64,000 bases of DNA. Source: Brachynemurus nebulosus (taxonomy: Eukaryota > Arthropoda > Insecta > Neuroptera > Myrmeleontidae). Below the pieces are notes generated by a model. The model searched no databases. It saw only the letters and a program-made list of their open reading frames with translations, and had not been told where the DNA came from. Position numbers and translations under genes: made by a program. Of the stretch, positions 21,560-34,519 are shown in pieces (the stretch's first letter is position 1; every line of letters begins with the position of its first letter). The stretch lies in contig JAPWDM010000013.1 of NCBI GenBank assembly GCA_035578155.1, positions 6,907,527-6,971,526 of the forward strand, given 5' to 3'.

Positions 21560-22157
21560 GGGGTGGCTCTAATCAAAACAGTTTCCTACCCAAAGTAATG
21601 TAGTGTTTAAAAAGATAATCTGCAATAAATAAAATTAAATTCTAGCACCAAAAAACAGACATTCCATGCTGTCAAACAATCTCTTCAAAATCGTTATCGG
21701 ACTCTTCACTTAAGATACAGCCTCTTGAACAAATGCCAACAATTTTTAAAATTTTGGGCATCCCTTTAATTTTTTTAATTAGTATATTATTTAATAAAGC
21801 TTACCCGTATCTTCTCATAATGAAAATCGGATTAATTGTCCGTTTTTTCTACAGCTGCTTCACAGCTTCCGCTTGTTATATGCTTCTATAACAGCATCCT
21901 GAAATATCACGTCAACTTGAGAGAACTTGTATTGCATTTTTATTTAATGTAATCATTTAATTATTTGTGTACATAATTAAAGCAAAAAATTATAGTAATA
22001 TATTTTATTTTTATTGCAAAATTAAAATTTTATAGCATTCAATCGTCGCAGATGCAACTAAGTTTTGCAAACATATATTTTATATGGTAGCTGGAATGGG
22101 AACTACACTGACTACAGTAAATGCAGTGAATACAGTATCGCGAATAAAATAAAATAT
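21560..22157. other. AT-rich intergenic DNA, no supportable feature
   Basis: Unique-looking AT-rich sequence up to the element beginning at 22158. Confidence 0.4.
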
Positions 22158-22607
22158 CCCTGTCGCAGCATTTGCATAACATAGCGAATTTCGGATCTCA
22201 TCTTAGACCTGTATCCATTTAAAATAGTTTAGCTTTCTAACAGTGAAACAATTTTCAGTTCAGTAGTTAATGTTTGTCAAAAAATATTAAAAAAATTTTT
22301 GAATTCTAGCCAAACTTTGCAAAAAATACCACTACAAATGGCGAAAAATGGTCAAGAAACCTACTTCTGGGCAGTCCAGTTCCGAGCCAGTCCAGTTTCC
22401 AGCCCGCATACCAAATTTCATAAGCATTAAACGTTTCGTTCGAGAGTTATCGTGTACACACATAAATTCATATATATATATAAATTTTAGCGAAGTAGAT
22501 ATTCGGGTTCTAGAGGCTCCAAAACAAATTTCTACTATAGTCCCGTATTTAGGTCTTAACATAAGAGCTGCTGTAATAGCTGAATTTCCAGAATGGAAAT
22601 TCGCTAA
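22158..22607 (+). mobile_element. Helentron/DINE-like non-autonomous element, copy 2
   Basis: It begins CCCTGTCGCAGC and CATAACATAGCGAATTTCGG and ends with stem-loop GAATTTCCAGAATGGAAATTC followed by GCTAA. The stem is perfect in this copy (GAATTTCCA/TGGAAATTC). A short (TA)n tract at 22470-22483 is followed by AATTTTAGCGAAGTAGATATTCGGG, matching the position in copy 1. The opposing 88- and 97-codon frames are artefacts of the repeat. Confidence 0.65.
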
Positions 22608-24026
<1,419 letters not shown>

Positions 24027-24147
24027 TTACTACTTGCTCTCGTAATATTGTTTAGTAATAGATTGTAATTTAAAAGGTTAATTTGCTGAAGTCTTAAAAA
24101 TATAACAACTACTATCGTATTTGTAATCCAACGTTCGTATACAAGTA

Positions 24148-24339
24148 CAGTAGTGGCCAAAAGAATAAACACACTTAATAAATGACATTAATCAAAGTCT
24201 GCGACGAATAATTTACGCAAAATTATGACAAGAATCATATCTATGCGAAAATTTTGCTTTGACATGATATCTAAAGCTTTTCGATAAAATTCGGTAGGGT
24301 TTTTCTTTACTTATGTAACAATTATTTTTTACACCACTG
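24148..24339. mobile_element. Short TA-flanked Tc1-like MITE
   Basis: The left end CAGTAGTGGCCAAAAGAATA and right end CACCACTG are inverted over a short stretch. TA flanks both sides (24146-24147 and 24340-24341). The left end resembles the Tc1-family pattern CAGTGGTGGCCAAAA. It is 192 bp long and has no coding content. Confidence 0.5.
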
Positions 24340-24341
24340 TA

Positions 24342-25790
24342 TTTAGATGGTAGTTGAAAGTAATTGTAATATTTTTGCTTATTTTATTTGTATGGTATTC
24401 TTTTTATGAAATTTATGTTTTTATTTGTTGAGACGATAATAATAATAATTGTCATTTATTTTTCACACTGTTTTAATTGGTTTTAACAAAAAATATGACA
24501 ATTTATCTAGGAAAATTTATCGTACCGTATTCTCGGATCACTTTTTATCCGTAAATTTCTTTTTCTTGGATGCGTTACTTGAAAAGGAAGTAAAAACTAA
24601 AAAAATTGGGTCTCGAGATTTGAGTAGTCTGTACATGGATTGTCGCCTAAACGGTTTGACCCGACAAAAGAAGTAAATTGTAATAATTTTCCCGACCAAA
24701 ATTCGGGATTTTAATTATATGGATAGAATACTTTAATATGGTCTTGAGACATTATGACGAAAAGCCCTACTGGTATAATATTTTGACTGATACACCAATG
24801 AATAAAAAAACCATAGCTCGCTCTTTGTCTAGGCATAATAGATACAATATGTCCCATAGCTACCATAGTTCTGTTGCACAATACGTAATATGTTATAGAG
24901 CACATCGCACCGCTTCGGTACCTACGGTGTTTAGATAAAGATGGAGTTATAGTTGCACACCATATTGGTGTACGCTTCATATGAAATATTTGACGCGTTG
25001 CAGTTAGTCAGGTTTCACTTGACGTCGTACGGCTTCCATGACACTCAACGAGTTAAGAATTCGCTCTAAAAATTTAGATGTATAAACGGATGCAGATCCG
25101 AATCTGAAAATTAGAGACGTAACAATTAAATTAAATAAAAACTGAAGTTTAGCCATTTTCGTAACAGACCAGTTCGGATCCAGTTCAATAGTAACAAACA
25201 ACCAAGCAGGTGCAACACACTAATTTTTCGTCAGTTCTCTGTTCGTTGCATGGAACCTGAATTCGAAATGTTTTGATGAACCAGACGATATCTATGTATA
25301 TAAATTAGAGGCTCTCACATGTACACAATATAAAATATGATCTTATTTACACGAACAAAACTGTTAGCGAAATTCCCTTGCAAATATTTATTTTGCTTTT
25401 CAAAAAAAAAAAAAAAAAATTCATTAAATCCGTTCCACCAATTAATCAAAGCACAAACAAAAAACATAACACTTTATTTTAATTATTCAATTATAATTCA
25501 ATTTCCGTTCCTGAAAAAAAAAACGGCTGGAAAAAAAACAACAAAAGGATAAATAACACAGTAGCGCCGCGCCATGCCACACCGGTCATAAAATAAATTA
25601 TTTAATAAACTTATAAAAAGTAATTTTTTTTACAGAGCGACTTAATTGAAGAAAATTAAATAAATTTTTTATAGTATAAAAATTCTAGCGGGAATCGTAT
25701 ATCTTTTTTTTTCGACGCCCACAAAATAAAATACCATCGAAACAATAAAATATCTCAAACAACTGACTGTTGTGAACATAGATAATGAAA
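24342..25790. other. AT-rich intergenic DNA, no supportable feature
   Basis: Open frames at 24449-24676, 24711-24980 (minus) and 24738-24938 overlap or lack any domain. Poly-A runs lie near 25400 and 25515. No gene is called. Confidence 0.4.
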
Positions 25791-25920
25791 GATACCAATT
25801 TCCTATTTCATAACTACCGTGCTCGCTGTCGCTGGCAAATGACGTGAACACGGCTACCCCTACCAAACGATTATGATACACACAACAAAACACACATTGT
25901 GCAATATGGTGATGTATGAT
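25790..25920 (-). repeat. Dispersed repeat fragment shared with 36185-36350 (inverted)
   Basis: The phrase TTTCCTATTTCATAACTACCG, the block GTCGCTGGCAAATGACGT, and CCAAACGATTATGATA with CACAACAAAACACA all recur as reverse complements at 36185-36350. The copies differ by substitutions and short indels. I cannot place the ends. Confidence 0.75.
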
Positions 25921-26093
25921 TATGAACCTTGTATATATATCGTATATACTGTCATGGACGACCTATGTGAATAACAACCAACAATTAATAATATATTTAT
26001 TTATTTTAAGAAAGATATGCCTTTATTTTGAGAATTTTTTTGTTCAATAGAATTTTTACATTAAAAATCACAAAGTGATTGAAAAAATTATCC

Positions 26094-26165
26094 GGATCGG
26101 CCGGGAATCGAACCCAGGATCTCCTGGTAACTAGCCAGTAGTGCTAACCTCTACACCAACGATCC
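26094..26165 (-). tRNA. tRNA-like sequence, anticodon position AGT, atypical
   Basis: On the minus strand it has acceptor GGATCGT/CCGATCC with one mismatch, D-arm GTGT/GCAC with loop AGAGGTTA (canonical GG), anticodon loop CTAGTTA, and T-arm CTGGG-TTCGATT-CCCGG with an intact B box. The anticodon stem ACTGG/CCAGG has one mismatch. A TTTTTT terminator follows within about 6 bases (+26086-26081). The anticodon position AGT would read Thr codons. However, position 37 is T, where real tRNAs almost always have a purine, and the body does not look like insect tRNA-Thr; the D-arm is closer to tRNA-Gln. It may be a tRNA-derived repeat rather than a translating tRNA. Confidence 0.5.
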
Positions 26166-26458
26166 TATGCTCGGTAAGCGGCCGAGCCGGACACCTATTC
26201 AATCACCTATGTGTATTAGTACTCTCTCTGATTCGAGAAACAGTTACAATTTTAATTTCAAATATTATCGAGTGCCTGTGAGACACTACTACGTATGACA
26301 AACTTTTGTTTGCATTTCAACACACGCAACACACGCAGTATTGATATGTTCACTTATCGTTCAGCTAAACGGAAACTTTAAGCACTCGATTTCCTTGGTA
26401 TAGTATGACCAAAAACCACATGTAAATTAAAAATCACAAAGTAATTGAAAAAATTATC

Positions 26459-26491
26459 CAGATCGACCGGGAATCGAACCCAGGATCTCCT
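26459..26491 (-). pseudogene. Truncated tRNA-like fragment (3' half)
   Basis: It has only the T-arm with B box GGTTCGATTCCCGG and the 3' acceptor strand of the same tRNA-like family, cut at AGGAGATCCT. It is the start of the second, incomplete unit of the ~366-bp repeat. Confidence 0.75.
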
Positions 26492-26499
26492 AATTTGGT

Positions 26500-26765
26500 T
26501 CCTAGATGGTCCCCTGTGAAGTTAATCGAAATCGGAGTAACGCCGCTACCATGTCATTCCATTAATATACTAAATTGCACCAAGTGGCATAACTTCTGAA
26601 CTATTCAATTCTTTTTTATGAAATTGTCCGAAATTATGCGGTCTGGTCACTAGATGGTTCCCTACAAATTTAATTGCATTCGGAGTAACAGTATCCACGG
26701 CGTTACCATGAAATCCCATTAAATGTCAATATCTTATTGACTGCTAGTACCACTTCGCTCAAATT
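26500..26765. repeat. Two-unit diverged repeat, period ~137 bp
   Basis: The phrases CTAGATGGTYCCCT, TTAATYGNAWTCGGAGTAAC and TACCATGNNATCCCATTAA-like strings occur twice, near 26504 and 26650. This is a fragment of an unidentified repeat with no coding content. Confidence 0.5.
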
Positions 26766-27729
26766 TTTAAAGTATTTTGAAGGTTAGTTTTAAAAATATT
26801 TTTGTAATTATTTTATAATTTAGCGTTTAAGTATTTTGAGTTACAACAATCTTTTTCGGAACTTTAAGGCGAAAGTATAATTTCACGGTATATATATTTG
26901 GTAGAATACTGTTTTAAAATCTTTTACGAGTACGAGGAGGCTGTGTGCCGTACTCCATTGGGAAGATACGGGTACGGTATTAATTAAAAAAAAAAACAAA
27001 AAAACAAAAAAAAAACAATCACATTAAGAACGATATGGACAATGTGGACAACATTGCACCTTGCGAACGACAGATCTTTATATGTACACTTAATCTGTCT
27101 AATCTGTGGTTGGCAGTGTGTACTGTGGTGTGCTGGTGTGCTGGCGTGCTTGGTAGGGCTTGCGTTGCTTCCAGTTATTGCATTTACTGTCAGTACTATA
27201 CATAATGAAGCAAACATAATAATACTTAAGTATTTAGTGGAAAAAATACAAATAAACAATATACATGTGAGTGTATGTACATGGACATAAAGTCTCGTGG
27301 GTTAATTATAAAAATACGTGGCAATGATTATAAATAGCCGACAACAAATACTTGACATCTTTGTATTTATATTTTACGATGAGATTGTATGTGGTACGGT
27401 CAAAATGATAGAGAGAGTTTTGATTCTTTTATTTGTCCCTGTTTGACAGTCCTCGTATTATATTAGTCCCCGAAAATATTTTGATAGAATCCCTCAGTCT
27501 TGTATCATTTGTTCCGAGTTAGGTCACAAAATTAGTTGCGGTATCCTGGGACTTGGTACAAAACACTTTAGGACATGCTAAATCCTAAAATAAATAGTAA
27601 TAAGAGAGAGAAAATTCGGTCTGCAATATAAAATTTTATTCAATAAAATCTTTAAATTTATTATGTCCGGTTGTGACCATTTGTTCCAGTCACTTTTTGG
27701 ATCCATTGAATGATGATTGGCAGGTTGTG
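26766..27729. other. AT-rich intergenic DNA, no supportable feature
   Basis: A poly-A segment lies at 26987-27015. The frames at 26984-27259 (minus) and 27042-27290 (plus) are overlapping mirror frames with a hydrophobic translation and no known domain. No gene is called. Confidence 0.4.
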
Positions 27730-28170
27730 CAGGAGTGCTTGTGGAACACTACTACGTATGACAGACTTTTGCCTGCATTTAAACACACGCAGTATCCATA
27801 TGTTCACTTATCGTTCAGCTAAACTGAAACTGTAAGCACTCGACTTCCTTGGTTAACATGACCAAAAACCACATATGTAAATTAAAAATCACAAAGTGAT
27901 TGAAAAAATTATCCGGATCGACCGGGAATCGAACCCAGGATCTCCTGGTAACCAGCCAGGTGTGCTATTCATTACACCATCGATCCTTTGCTCGACAGGG
28001 GCTTGATATAGACAACATTCAATCACTCATGTGTATGTACTCTCTATAATCCGAGAAGCAGTTACAATTTTTCAATTTCAAATATTATCGATTGCTTGTG
28101 GAACACTACTACGTATGACAGACTTTTGTCTGCATTTAAACACACGTAGTATGTATTCATATGTCCTCTA
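27730..28170 (-). repeat. tRNA-like-bearing tandem repeat (locus 2)
   Basis: The flanking block GGAACACTACTACGTATGACA occurs near 27744 and again near 28100, on both sides of a tRNA-like sequence. This gives the same ~357-366 bp periodicity as locus 1. Spacer phrases match locus 1 with roughly a tenth of positions differing, by eye. Confidence 0.8.
27915..27986 (-). tRNA. tRNA-like sequence, anticodon position GGT, atypical
   Basis: Acceptor GGATCGA/TCGATCC and anticodon stem CCTGG/CCAGG pair perfectly, and the T-arm CTGGG-TTCGATT-CCCGG is canonical. The anticodon loop CTGGTTA gives GGT (Thr codon ACC) but with T at position 37. The D-loop AATGAATA lacks the conserved GG pair. A TTTTTT terminator follows closely on the minus strand. 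Structure is better conserved than in the locus 1 copy, but the two departures argue against an ordinary translating tRNA. Confidence 0.5.
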
Positions 28171-28420
28171 CTACTGATTATACCAATAAGCACTGTTCAG
28201 TTCTGACTGATTAGCTGATCGCTGACTATTTTCAACTCATCTGTCGCTCGTAATCGCCGTATCTACTCAAGAATTGGTGACGTACTTCTGTTTATATTAT
28301 TTGTTCTGGAAGGTTCCGCGTATTACTGTTTGGTTCTGCTTCTGGAATTTTCAAAATCAGTTGGAAAAAATTCTCAGCATTTTCAAAATCGATTGCCTAG
28401 TTTATTTTAGGTGTTTCTGG

Positions 28421-28940
28421 GACTCCAGGATCATAGCGGATCTCATATAACATAACCTATATCCATCTAAAATTATTTAGCTCTCTAACAGTAAACAAAT
28501 TTTCAAAATCGGTAATGACGCGTTCTTAAAAAGTTAGTTAATTTTTAATTTGAGAAACGAAACAGGTGCAAATATTCTTATTGTTTAAATTGTATAAATT
28601 TCTTAACTTTTCTCAAAAACTAGTTCACTTAGAACAATGGGATTTAACTAACTTATGAGATTTTTATGCTCCTTTTGATGATGTAAAAAAAATTGAAAAA
28701 AATTTTGAATTCTGGCCAATTTTTGCAAGAAACCAGCGAAAATGGCCATAAACCGGACGTATCTGGCTGCCAAACTCATCCAAGGATTTGGAATTTTTAA
28801 ACTTTTCACCAAATTTAGTAAAAATTGGATACTTCGCTCGAAGTTATCGCACAGACATATAGGTACATTTGACTGCTGAGTTCAGGTCTTATCATGAGAG
28901 CCGCTGTAATAGTTGAATTTCCAGAACGAAAATACGCTAA
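28421..28940 (+). mobile_element. Helentron/DINE-like element, diverged copy 3
   Basis: It shares TCATAGCGGATCTCAT near the start and TTTTTGCAAGAAAC, TTCACCAAATTTAGTAAAA and GCCGCTGTAATAGTTGAATT near the end. The end stem GAATTTCCAGAACGAAAATAC is decayed and CGCTAA is kept. The internal TA tract is reduced to ACATATAGGTACAT. The left boundary is approximate. Confidence 0.5.
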
Positions 28941-31239
28941 AAAACGAGCAGCAATGTATTTTAAGATAAGAGAAAAAATCTGTCCATCATTTTGAACTTA
29001 CTAATACAACTTCAGTTCGTATTAATTCAAAATTAATATTAATAACCCAAAACAATGTAGGCATTTTCTAGTCATGTTTCAAATGATAATTTGCCGTCAA
29101 AATTTAGATAATTATTAATATTTCTTTCCAAAATTTTTTTGTCTCATTAACCAAAAAAAGAACGACAAGCTCCACTGATATTTTAGATTTCAAAATAAGA
29201 TAAGAAATTCGATTAAGAAATCTGTTTATACATATATTCTATAGGTATATTGTTTTAAGCAAATTGTGAAATTCTGGTAGCTAATCTTTGTCGTCATTAA
29301 TTACTATCACTCCTCGGCACAAAAAAATCATGGCTCCAAAATAAAAATCCACTTTTTCGATTAAAAATTTAAAAAAGAAACGGTCACAGTAATTATCAAA
29401 AATTAATTACATTGTACCACGCACGCAGGTGGTACACGTACGGACCCCACTTTTTGAACGTCCAGTCTCTCTCTGGCTTAAACAGTGATGGCTTAAACCA
29501 ACCACTGACGCTGTTCAATTTGTTCTAACATATTAAAATTATTAAATTAACATCCACCGATAAGCGTGTATTGATGCTAATTACCATACCAATTTTATAC
29601 ATGGTAATATTTAGTCAGTGGCCGATGTCGCCTGGTGCCACTAAATAAAAGATAGTTTCTACATCAAAAACCAAATTTGATTTTCAAAACACGTTCTTCA
29701 TATACATGTACGCCGATCGAAAACTATCGCTTTGTCCATTAAAAGACACGTCATTGGCATCACGCAATCACAATAAATATATGGTGAAGATGGACACAAT
29801 AAAGTGGTCAGCGAAGCCAGAGATTATCAATTGAACGGCAAGTATGTGTGGGTTTTGGCTATTTTTTTTCCGTTCAATTATTGATGGACATATATTTTAC
29901 GCTCATGAAAGATTAAATAAATAATGCCCACAATAAAATACGGATGGCTACTGTATGTACCGTAAAATGAGATGAATCGAGACGTACGTGTGAATAGGGA
30001 TAAAACGAGAAATATTCATAAACTTGGTTTAAAAATATTAGACGTAAGGACAAACATCTTTCCTTAACTATAGTAAGTTTGAAGTTGGGTAAAAAAAAAA
30101 TATTAAAAAATTAATTTGGATTATCGTCTTCAACTAGAACTAGTTTTTGTACCATGAAATTTTACCTAAAAAGAATTTATTTTGGTGTTCTTATGAATAA
30201 ATTGTCTAACCGAATTTTCAGTTATTTTGAAACATATATGAGACAGGAAAATTGCAAACTTTCATTTGTTTTACTTTTTTGAAAGAGACAATCACGAGGA
30301 CTTGAAATTTGAACTCACTTGATGGTTAAACGGGACTGAAAGGGGTGAGTAGAAACTGTTTATGGATTAATAGGGGCGCTATGAAAAAGCATTTTCAAGA
30401 CTGTCAAGTTAATTTAGATTTTTCTAAGCACATAAGCATAATGTTTTTATACTTTATAAACTTTAGATTTTACGTTTATTTCTATACAAAAACATGAAGT
30501 ATTATTCCTTTTTTGGATGTATAATTATAAATTCAAAAAATTCTAAATTATATTATATTTCAATTTTGGCCATCCCTACTCAAAATCTTCATTCAGCCTT
30601 TCTCTAATCGTTTCTTTTGATCCCAATTTACCATAGTGTGAAAATTATATGATTTTTATAATTTTTTCAAAACCAGGGATATTTTCAAAAAATTTTGATA
30701 ACTGTAATAAAGTGACCATCCTCGCATAGATTCTTAACATAATAAGAGTGAATGGAAAATGCACTCCCAAAAGAAATAAAAAAACATTCTGAATTCGTGC
30801 CTATTCAACCCGATTTGCGGTAATTATTATTTCATTTGTCTATGAGAAAAGATATGTCTCTCTTAATATCTGTTACGCCTCCGAATAATTTCTTTAAAAT
30901 GTTTCACCATTTCCGCATGCAATATTTCGTTATTAAACGTTAGCTCTAGTGATTTGTGATTTATTTGTGATTGCGTACATAAATAGAAAATTAAATGATG
31001 TGACATTTGTAACAGTTAACAATTGAATGTCTCTAACACTTTATCTACAGATTAATAATTGTTAATCATGCAACCAAATAAAAATATTTCCTCTCAAACA
31101 CCAATATTTCATCAACAACTACAAAATAAGTTATTTTATTGAAAAAATAGTAAGGTAAAAATATTACCCCTTTTCTGGATGTATTTTTTTTTCTTTTTTG
31201 ACGAAATTAGTGCTATACTGTTGGTACACAATGGCGTAT
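28941..31239. other. AT-rich intergenic DNA, no supportable feature
   Basis: About 2.3 kb without a recognisable gene. TACCGTAAAATGAGATGAATC at about 29959-29979 and other short phrases resemble element ends, but I found no partner. A ggggcgct patch lies near 30373. Confidence 0.4.
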
Positions 31240-31975
31240 GTAGTAGTAATGTCGAATGATCAATCGATTAATCGGTTTAGTTGACTAATTTTGTATAAAT
31301 TCAGTTATTTTTTAGTCGACTATTTTACCTTCAACTAAATCACAAAAATTATTAGTATTATTATTACTATTATTATTATTTTACAAGTAACTAAAAACGA
31401 CTAGTTTAAAAACTTTTCTATATCATTTATAAAATTCTAAAAATTGATAACTAAAAAGTTATCTATTTGACACAATATGATATTTAAAAAAGAAAATACC
31501 CCTGTCGCAGCATCTTGCATAACATAGCGAATTTTCGTTTATAAAAATTAGTTTTTCTCGGAAATTAGTTGATATAGAAAAAAAGTTTAAAGACCTTTTT
31601 TATGCAATTTTTTCTTCTCTTTTAAATGGTGTAAAAAAATTTTGAATAGGTGGAAAGTTTGGCAAAAAACTAATTTTTTGTTCTGCCATTGTCCCGGGCT
31701 CAGGTCGCGTCATGACAGTGGCTGTAATAGCTGAATTCCATTCTGGAAATTCGCTAAAAGAATAAATAGAAAATGTTAATAATTAATTTCAAAAGAAAAC
31801 ATCGTTTTTGAAAGAGTTACATAGGCTACCATATTCACAAATTAGACTAAAAAATTTAGTCGATTAGTCGACTATTGTATGCTCGATATTTTCGACTAAT
31901 GACTAATTTTGTCTAAAAAACAATTTTAGTCGTTTAATTGATAAACTACTCCTCGACTCGATATTTGTGTAGCGT
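31240..31975. mobile_element. Candidate hAT-like element rich in TAGTCGACTA-type motifs, interrupted by another element
   Basis: The outer parts (31240-31340 and 31840-31975) are dense in TTAGTCGACTA, ATTAGTCGAC and GACTAATTTTGT motifs. The left start AATGTCGAATGATCAATCG and the right end CGACTCGATATT are weakly inverted. The element at 31499-31757 sits inside, so it inserted later. I could not find a clear 8-bp target duplication. The call rests on motif density and layout. Confidence 0.45.
31499..31757 (+). mobile_element. Helentron/DINE-like element, internally deleted copy 4
   Basis: It begins CCCCTGTCGCAGCATCTTGC and CATAACATAGCGAATTTTCG and ends GAATTCCATTCTGGAAATTC then GCTAA, as in copy 1. 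The middle, from about AACTAATTTTTTG to TTCTGCCATTGTCCCGGGCT, is missing, removing the TA tract. It is nested in the element spanning 31240-31975. Confidence 0.7.
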
Positions 31976-34365
31976 ACAAAAAGAATATTAATAATATTAT
32001 ATAACTATGTAAAATTACATAATATTATAATTTATGTTTAAAAATGGTATTAAATCATTTCGATATCACTTTTATAAGTTCAAATATTTCAATTATTAAA
32101 TTATTATTTATACTTAATATTATACTACATATGTTTATTATATTATGTATATAATTGTTACATTTAAGGTTATTCACCTCAGTTTGATTAAAATTCAAGT
32201 TTTAAATTTGGTTATAAAATTGGTTTCAACAAAAAATAATAAATTATAGTTTGTTCCGTAATAGTGTTGTTTGACGTCATAATTGTTAATGAAAATGGCT
32301 AGACTACATCTTCCTTGTATACATGTTTAATTATTATTAATTTAACAGATTTGAATGTTATTTTATGGTAAACAGATTTTTGATAATGGTCATATTCCCA
32401 GAGTACAGAGGTACAACAACTATCTCTATCGTGTAATCTGCAGAGTGGGCACTTCTGTGCACAAAAGGCTACTAAGTAGACACTCTCTCAGCAGCAGTCA
32501 CTGAGTGTAAATCAGTCACAAGAAAATGGATTCGATTGTTGTTAACATTGTAGAATCCCCACACGTGGCGTTGTGGTATCACATATATGTATGCGAAGTA
32601 GGGCCACGTGACGGCCACCATCATCTTCGATTACTCACACTAACACAGTTTACCGCACAAATACAAAGTAAGCACCGTGCACGTATATAACATATTTTTT
32701 AATCTCTTATTGGTTACACTGGTTCCAGTAGTACAGAGATAGGTATGTTGTCTATAGTGCTCTGTGGTCATATTGATCGAAACATGTCATAAAGTAATAT
32801 TGCTATTTTTTTTGAATAATTTTTTATAATTTTGAGAAAAAAATATTTTGAAAGGAATGAACATTTAGTAACGCAATTTTTTAAAAATTATGATAGGGCA
32901 GTTATAAAGAAACAATTTGAATTTTGTTTTTTAAATAAATCTAAATTGTACAGGCTGTTTAAATTTTAACAAATAATTTGAGCAAAACCGTTGCTGGAAG
33001 TTAAAACTTGATTACAAACTACACAATCGGAACAATCTCCGTTCAGATTGGGAATTGAATCAGGATTCGTGTCAATAACTTGAAAAAACAATTTAGTTTT
33101 CGGATACTTTTAAATAGATCACTCTGTACTCCTATTGGTTCTGATGTCACAGAAAATTGTTCTATAGATACATACCCATATAAATAATTCATTACCTGGT
33201 TCCTAGAAATAATTTTCCAACATTTGTTTTACATTCTGTTATTAACTAAATTTGATTCGATCGTCTATCGTAAGGTTGACTAGAAGTAGCTACCCGCTAC
33301 CTATACATAAATGATCGCCTATTATTCTACCTATTTATGGATGATAATCAAACGAACTGGATAGGCCTTTAATTAGGTGACATTAAAATATAGTATGCAA
33401 TTGTTCTATGCAATTTAAAATTATTTGCGTTTGCATAAACTGATCCTCTTAATAATATATATTCTTTTATGAATAATGTAAAATGAAATATAAACCATTG
33501 AGGGCATTGAGGATTTATTAATTTTTCATAAATAATTAAAATTATACAAATATCGACTTTTGAGATTTATAAATGGGGTTACAAGTATTTTTTATGTCAG
33601 GAGTCAGGACTAAAAATAATTTTTGTAATTCTGATTGAAAAAGTTAATAGTTACCTCTGATAATGTCAAAATGATTTGGTCTTTTTTCACACATAAAAAT
33701 TCATTCCTTAGGAAAACTTTTAATAATTTTCGATTAAATGATTCTATTTTAATTCAGAATTGCAAAAAATATTGTATACAACAAGTGCAAAATAGGTTTT
33801 CTTTTCATTCATCGTAATTGTCCAACTCGACAAGCCTCGTTGAATAACAGTGACGACTCTTGGAAACGATTTTTTTTTTTTAAATCAAAAAAGTATTCCG
33901 TTTTTTTAAAGAAATATTTCTTTTTCTGACCTTTTCTGCTGAGTAGTCAGAGAAATATTTTCTTGAATCCAAAAAGTTATTTTAAAGTTAAATATTTTCT
34001 TGAATCCAAAAGGAAATTATTTTGAGAATGTATAAATAATTATTTTGATGCAGTTTGTCAAATTTTAGTAATTTGAAATAACTTTTTTTATTTTTTTCAT
34101 TTAACTTTTAATCGGAAGTCATTTAAATTCAAAATTGCAAATAACATTCTATGCAGCACCTGCAAAGTCGTTGTTTCTTTCAGTCGTCGTAATTGTCCAA
34201 AGAAACGTACCGATTTCGTTGGAAAATACTTTCATTTTGCTACTTGTTGCATAAATAACTACCGTGGAACTTAAATTTTAAAATATTTTTTTTAATTTAC
34301 TCATTAGTTGCGTAAAGTTTTGAGAGCGTAGGAAGCACAAATGTAAACAAACTAAACAGAGATGA
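31976..34365. other. AT-rich intergenic DNA with a diverged internal duplication
   Basis: Segments near 33640-33830 and 34060-34200 share ATTCARAATTGCAAAWAA, TGCAAARTNG and CGTAATTGTCCAA phrases and look like an old duplication. A 54-codon frame starts at 32526 in a locally more GC-rich stretch (32440-32680) but has no recognisable domain. No gene is called. Confidence 0.4.
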
Positions 34366-34519
34366 GCAGCTTCCACATTCTCGCCGAGGTTGGACGAGTC
34401 GAGAATGTAGAGGGTCATTTCGTTGTGCTTCGCGGTTGGTGTTTCAATGCTATTCTTATGCCTTGGCCAACCTCGCGAGGAACTACTTCGTCCAACTTCG
34501 GCGAGAATGTGGTAGCTGC
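34366..34519. mobile_element. Small GC-rich foldback (32-bp arms)
   Basis: The left arm GCAGCTTCCACATTCTCGCC continues as GAGGTTGGACGA. The right arm is its inverted copy, ending GGCGAGAATGTGGTAGCTGC, with about three mismatches. The ~90-base loop is also GC-richer than its surroundings and carries GGCCAACCTCGCGAGG. The 91-codon minus frame here reads through the palindrome. It may be a MITE or foldback fragment; no target duplication is evident. Confidence 0.65.

Larger units (their letters stand above)
26060..26491 (-). repeat. tRNA-like-bearing tandem repeat, about 366-bp unit (locus 1)
   Basis: The block TTAAAAATCACAAAGT through the tRNA-like region begins near 26061 and again near 26427, a period of about 366 bp. 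The second unit is cut inside the tRNA-like part at 26491. The spacer carries ACTACTACGTATGACA, CTTATCGTTCAGCTAAAC and GACCAAAAACCACAT, all found again at 27730-28170. The transcription direction implied by the tRNA part is minus. Confidence 0.8.

Noticed and set aside
27042..27290. Hydrophobic 82-codon frame that looks like a membrane peptide.
   Set aside because: It is mirrored by an equally long frame on the other strand, has no homologue that I recognise, and its composition follows T/G-rich sequence.
32526..32690. A 54-codon open frame with a plausible start in a GC-richer patch, followed by a GTAAGC donor-like string near 32668.
   Set aside because: No recognisable domain, no partner exon found by eye, and short frames of this size occur by chance.
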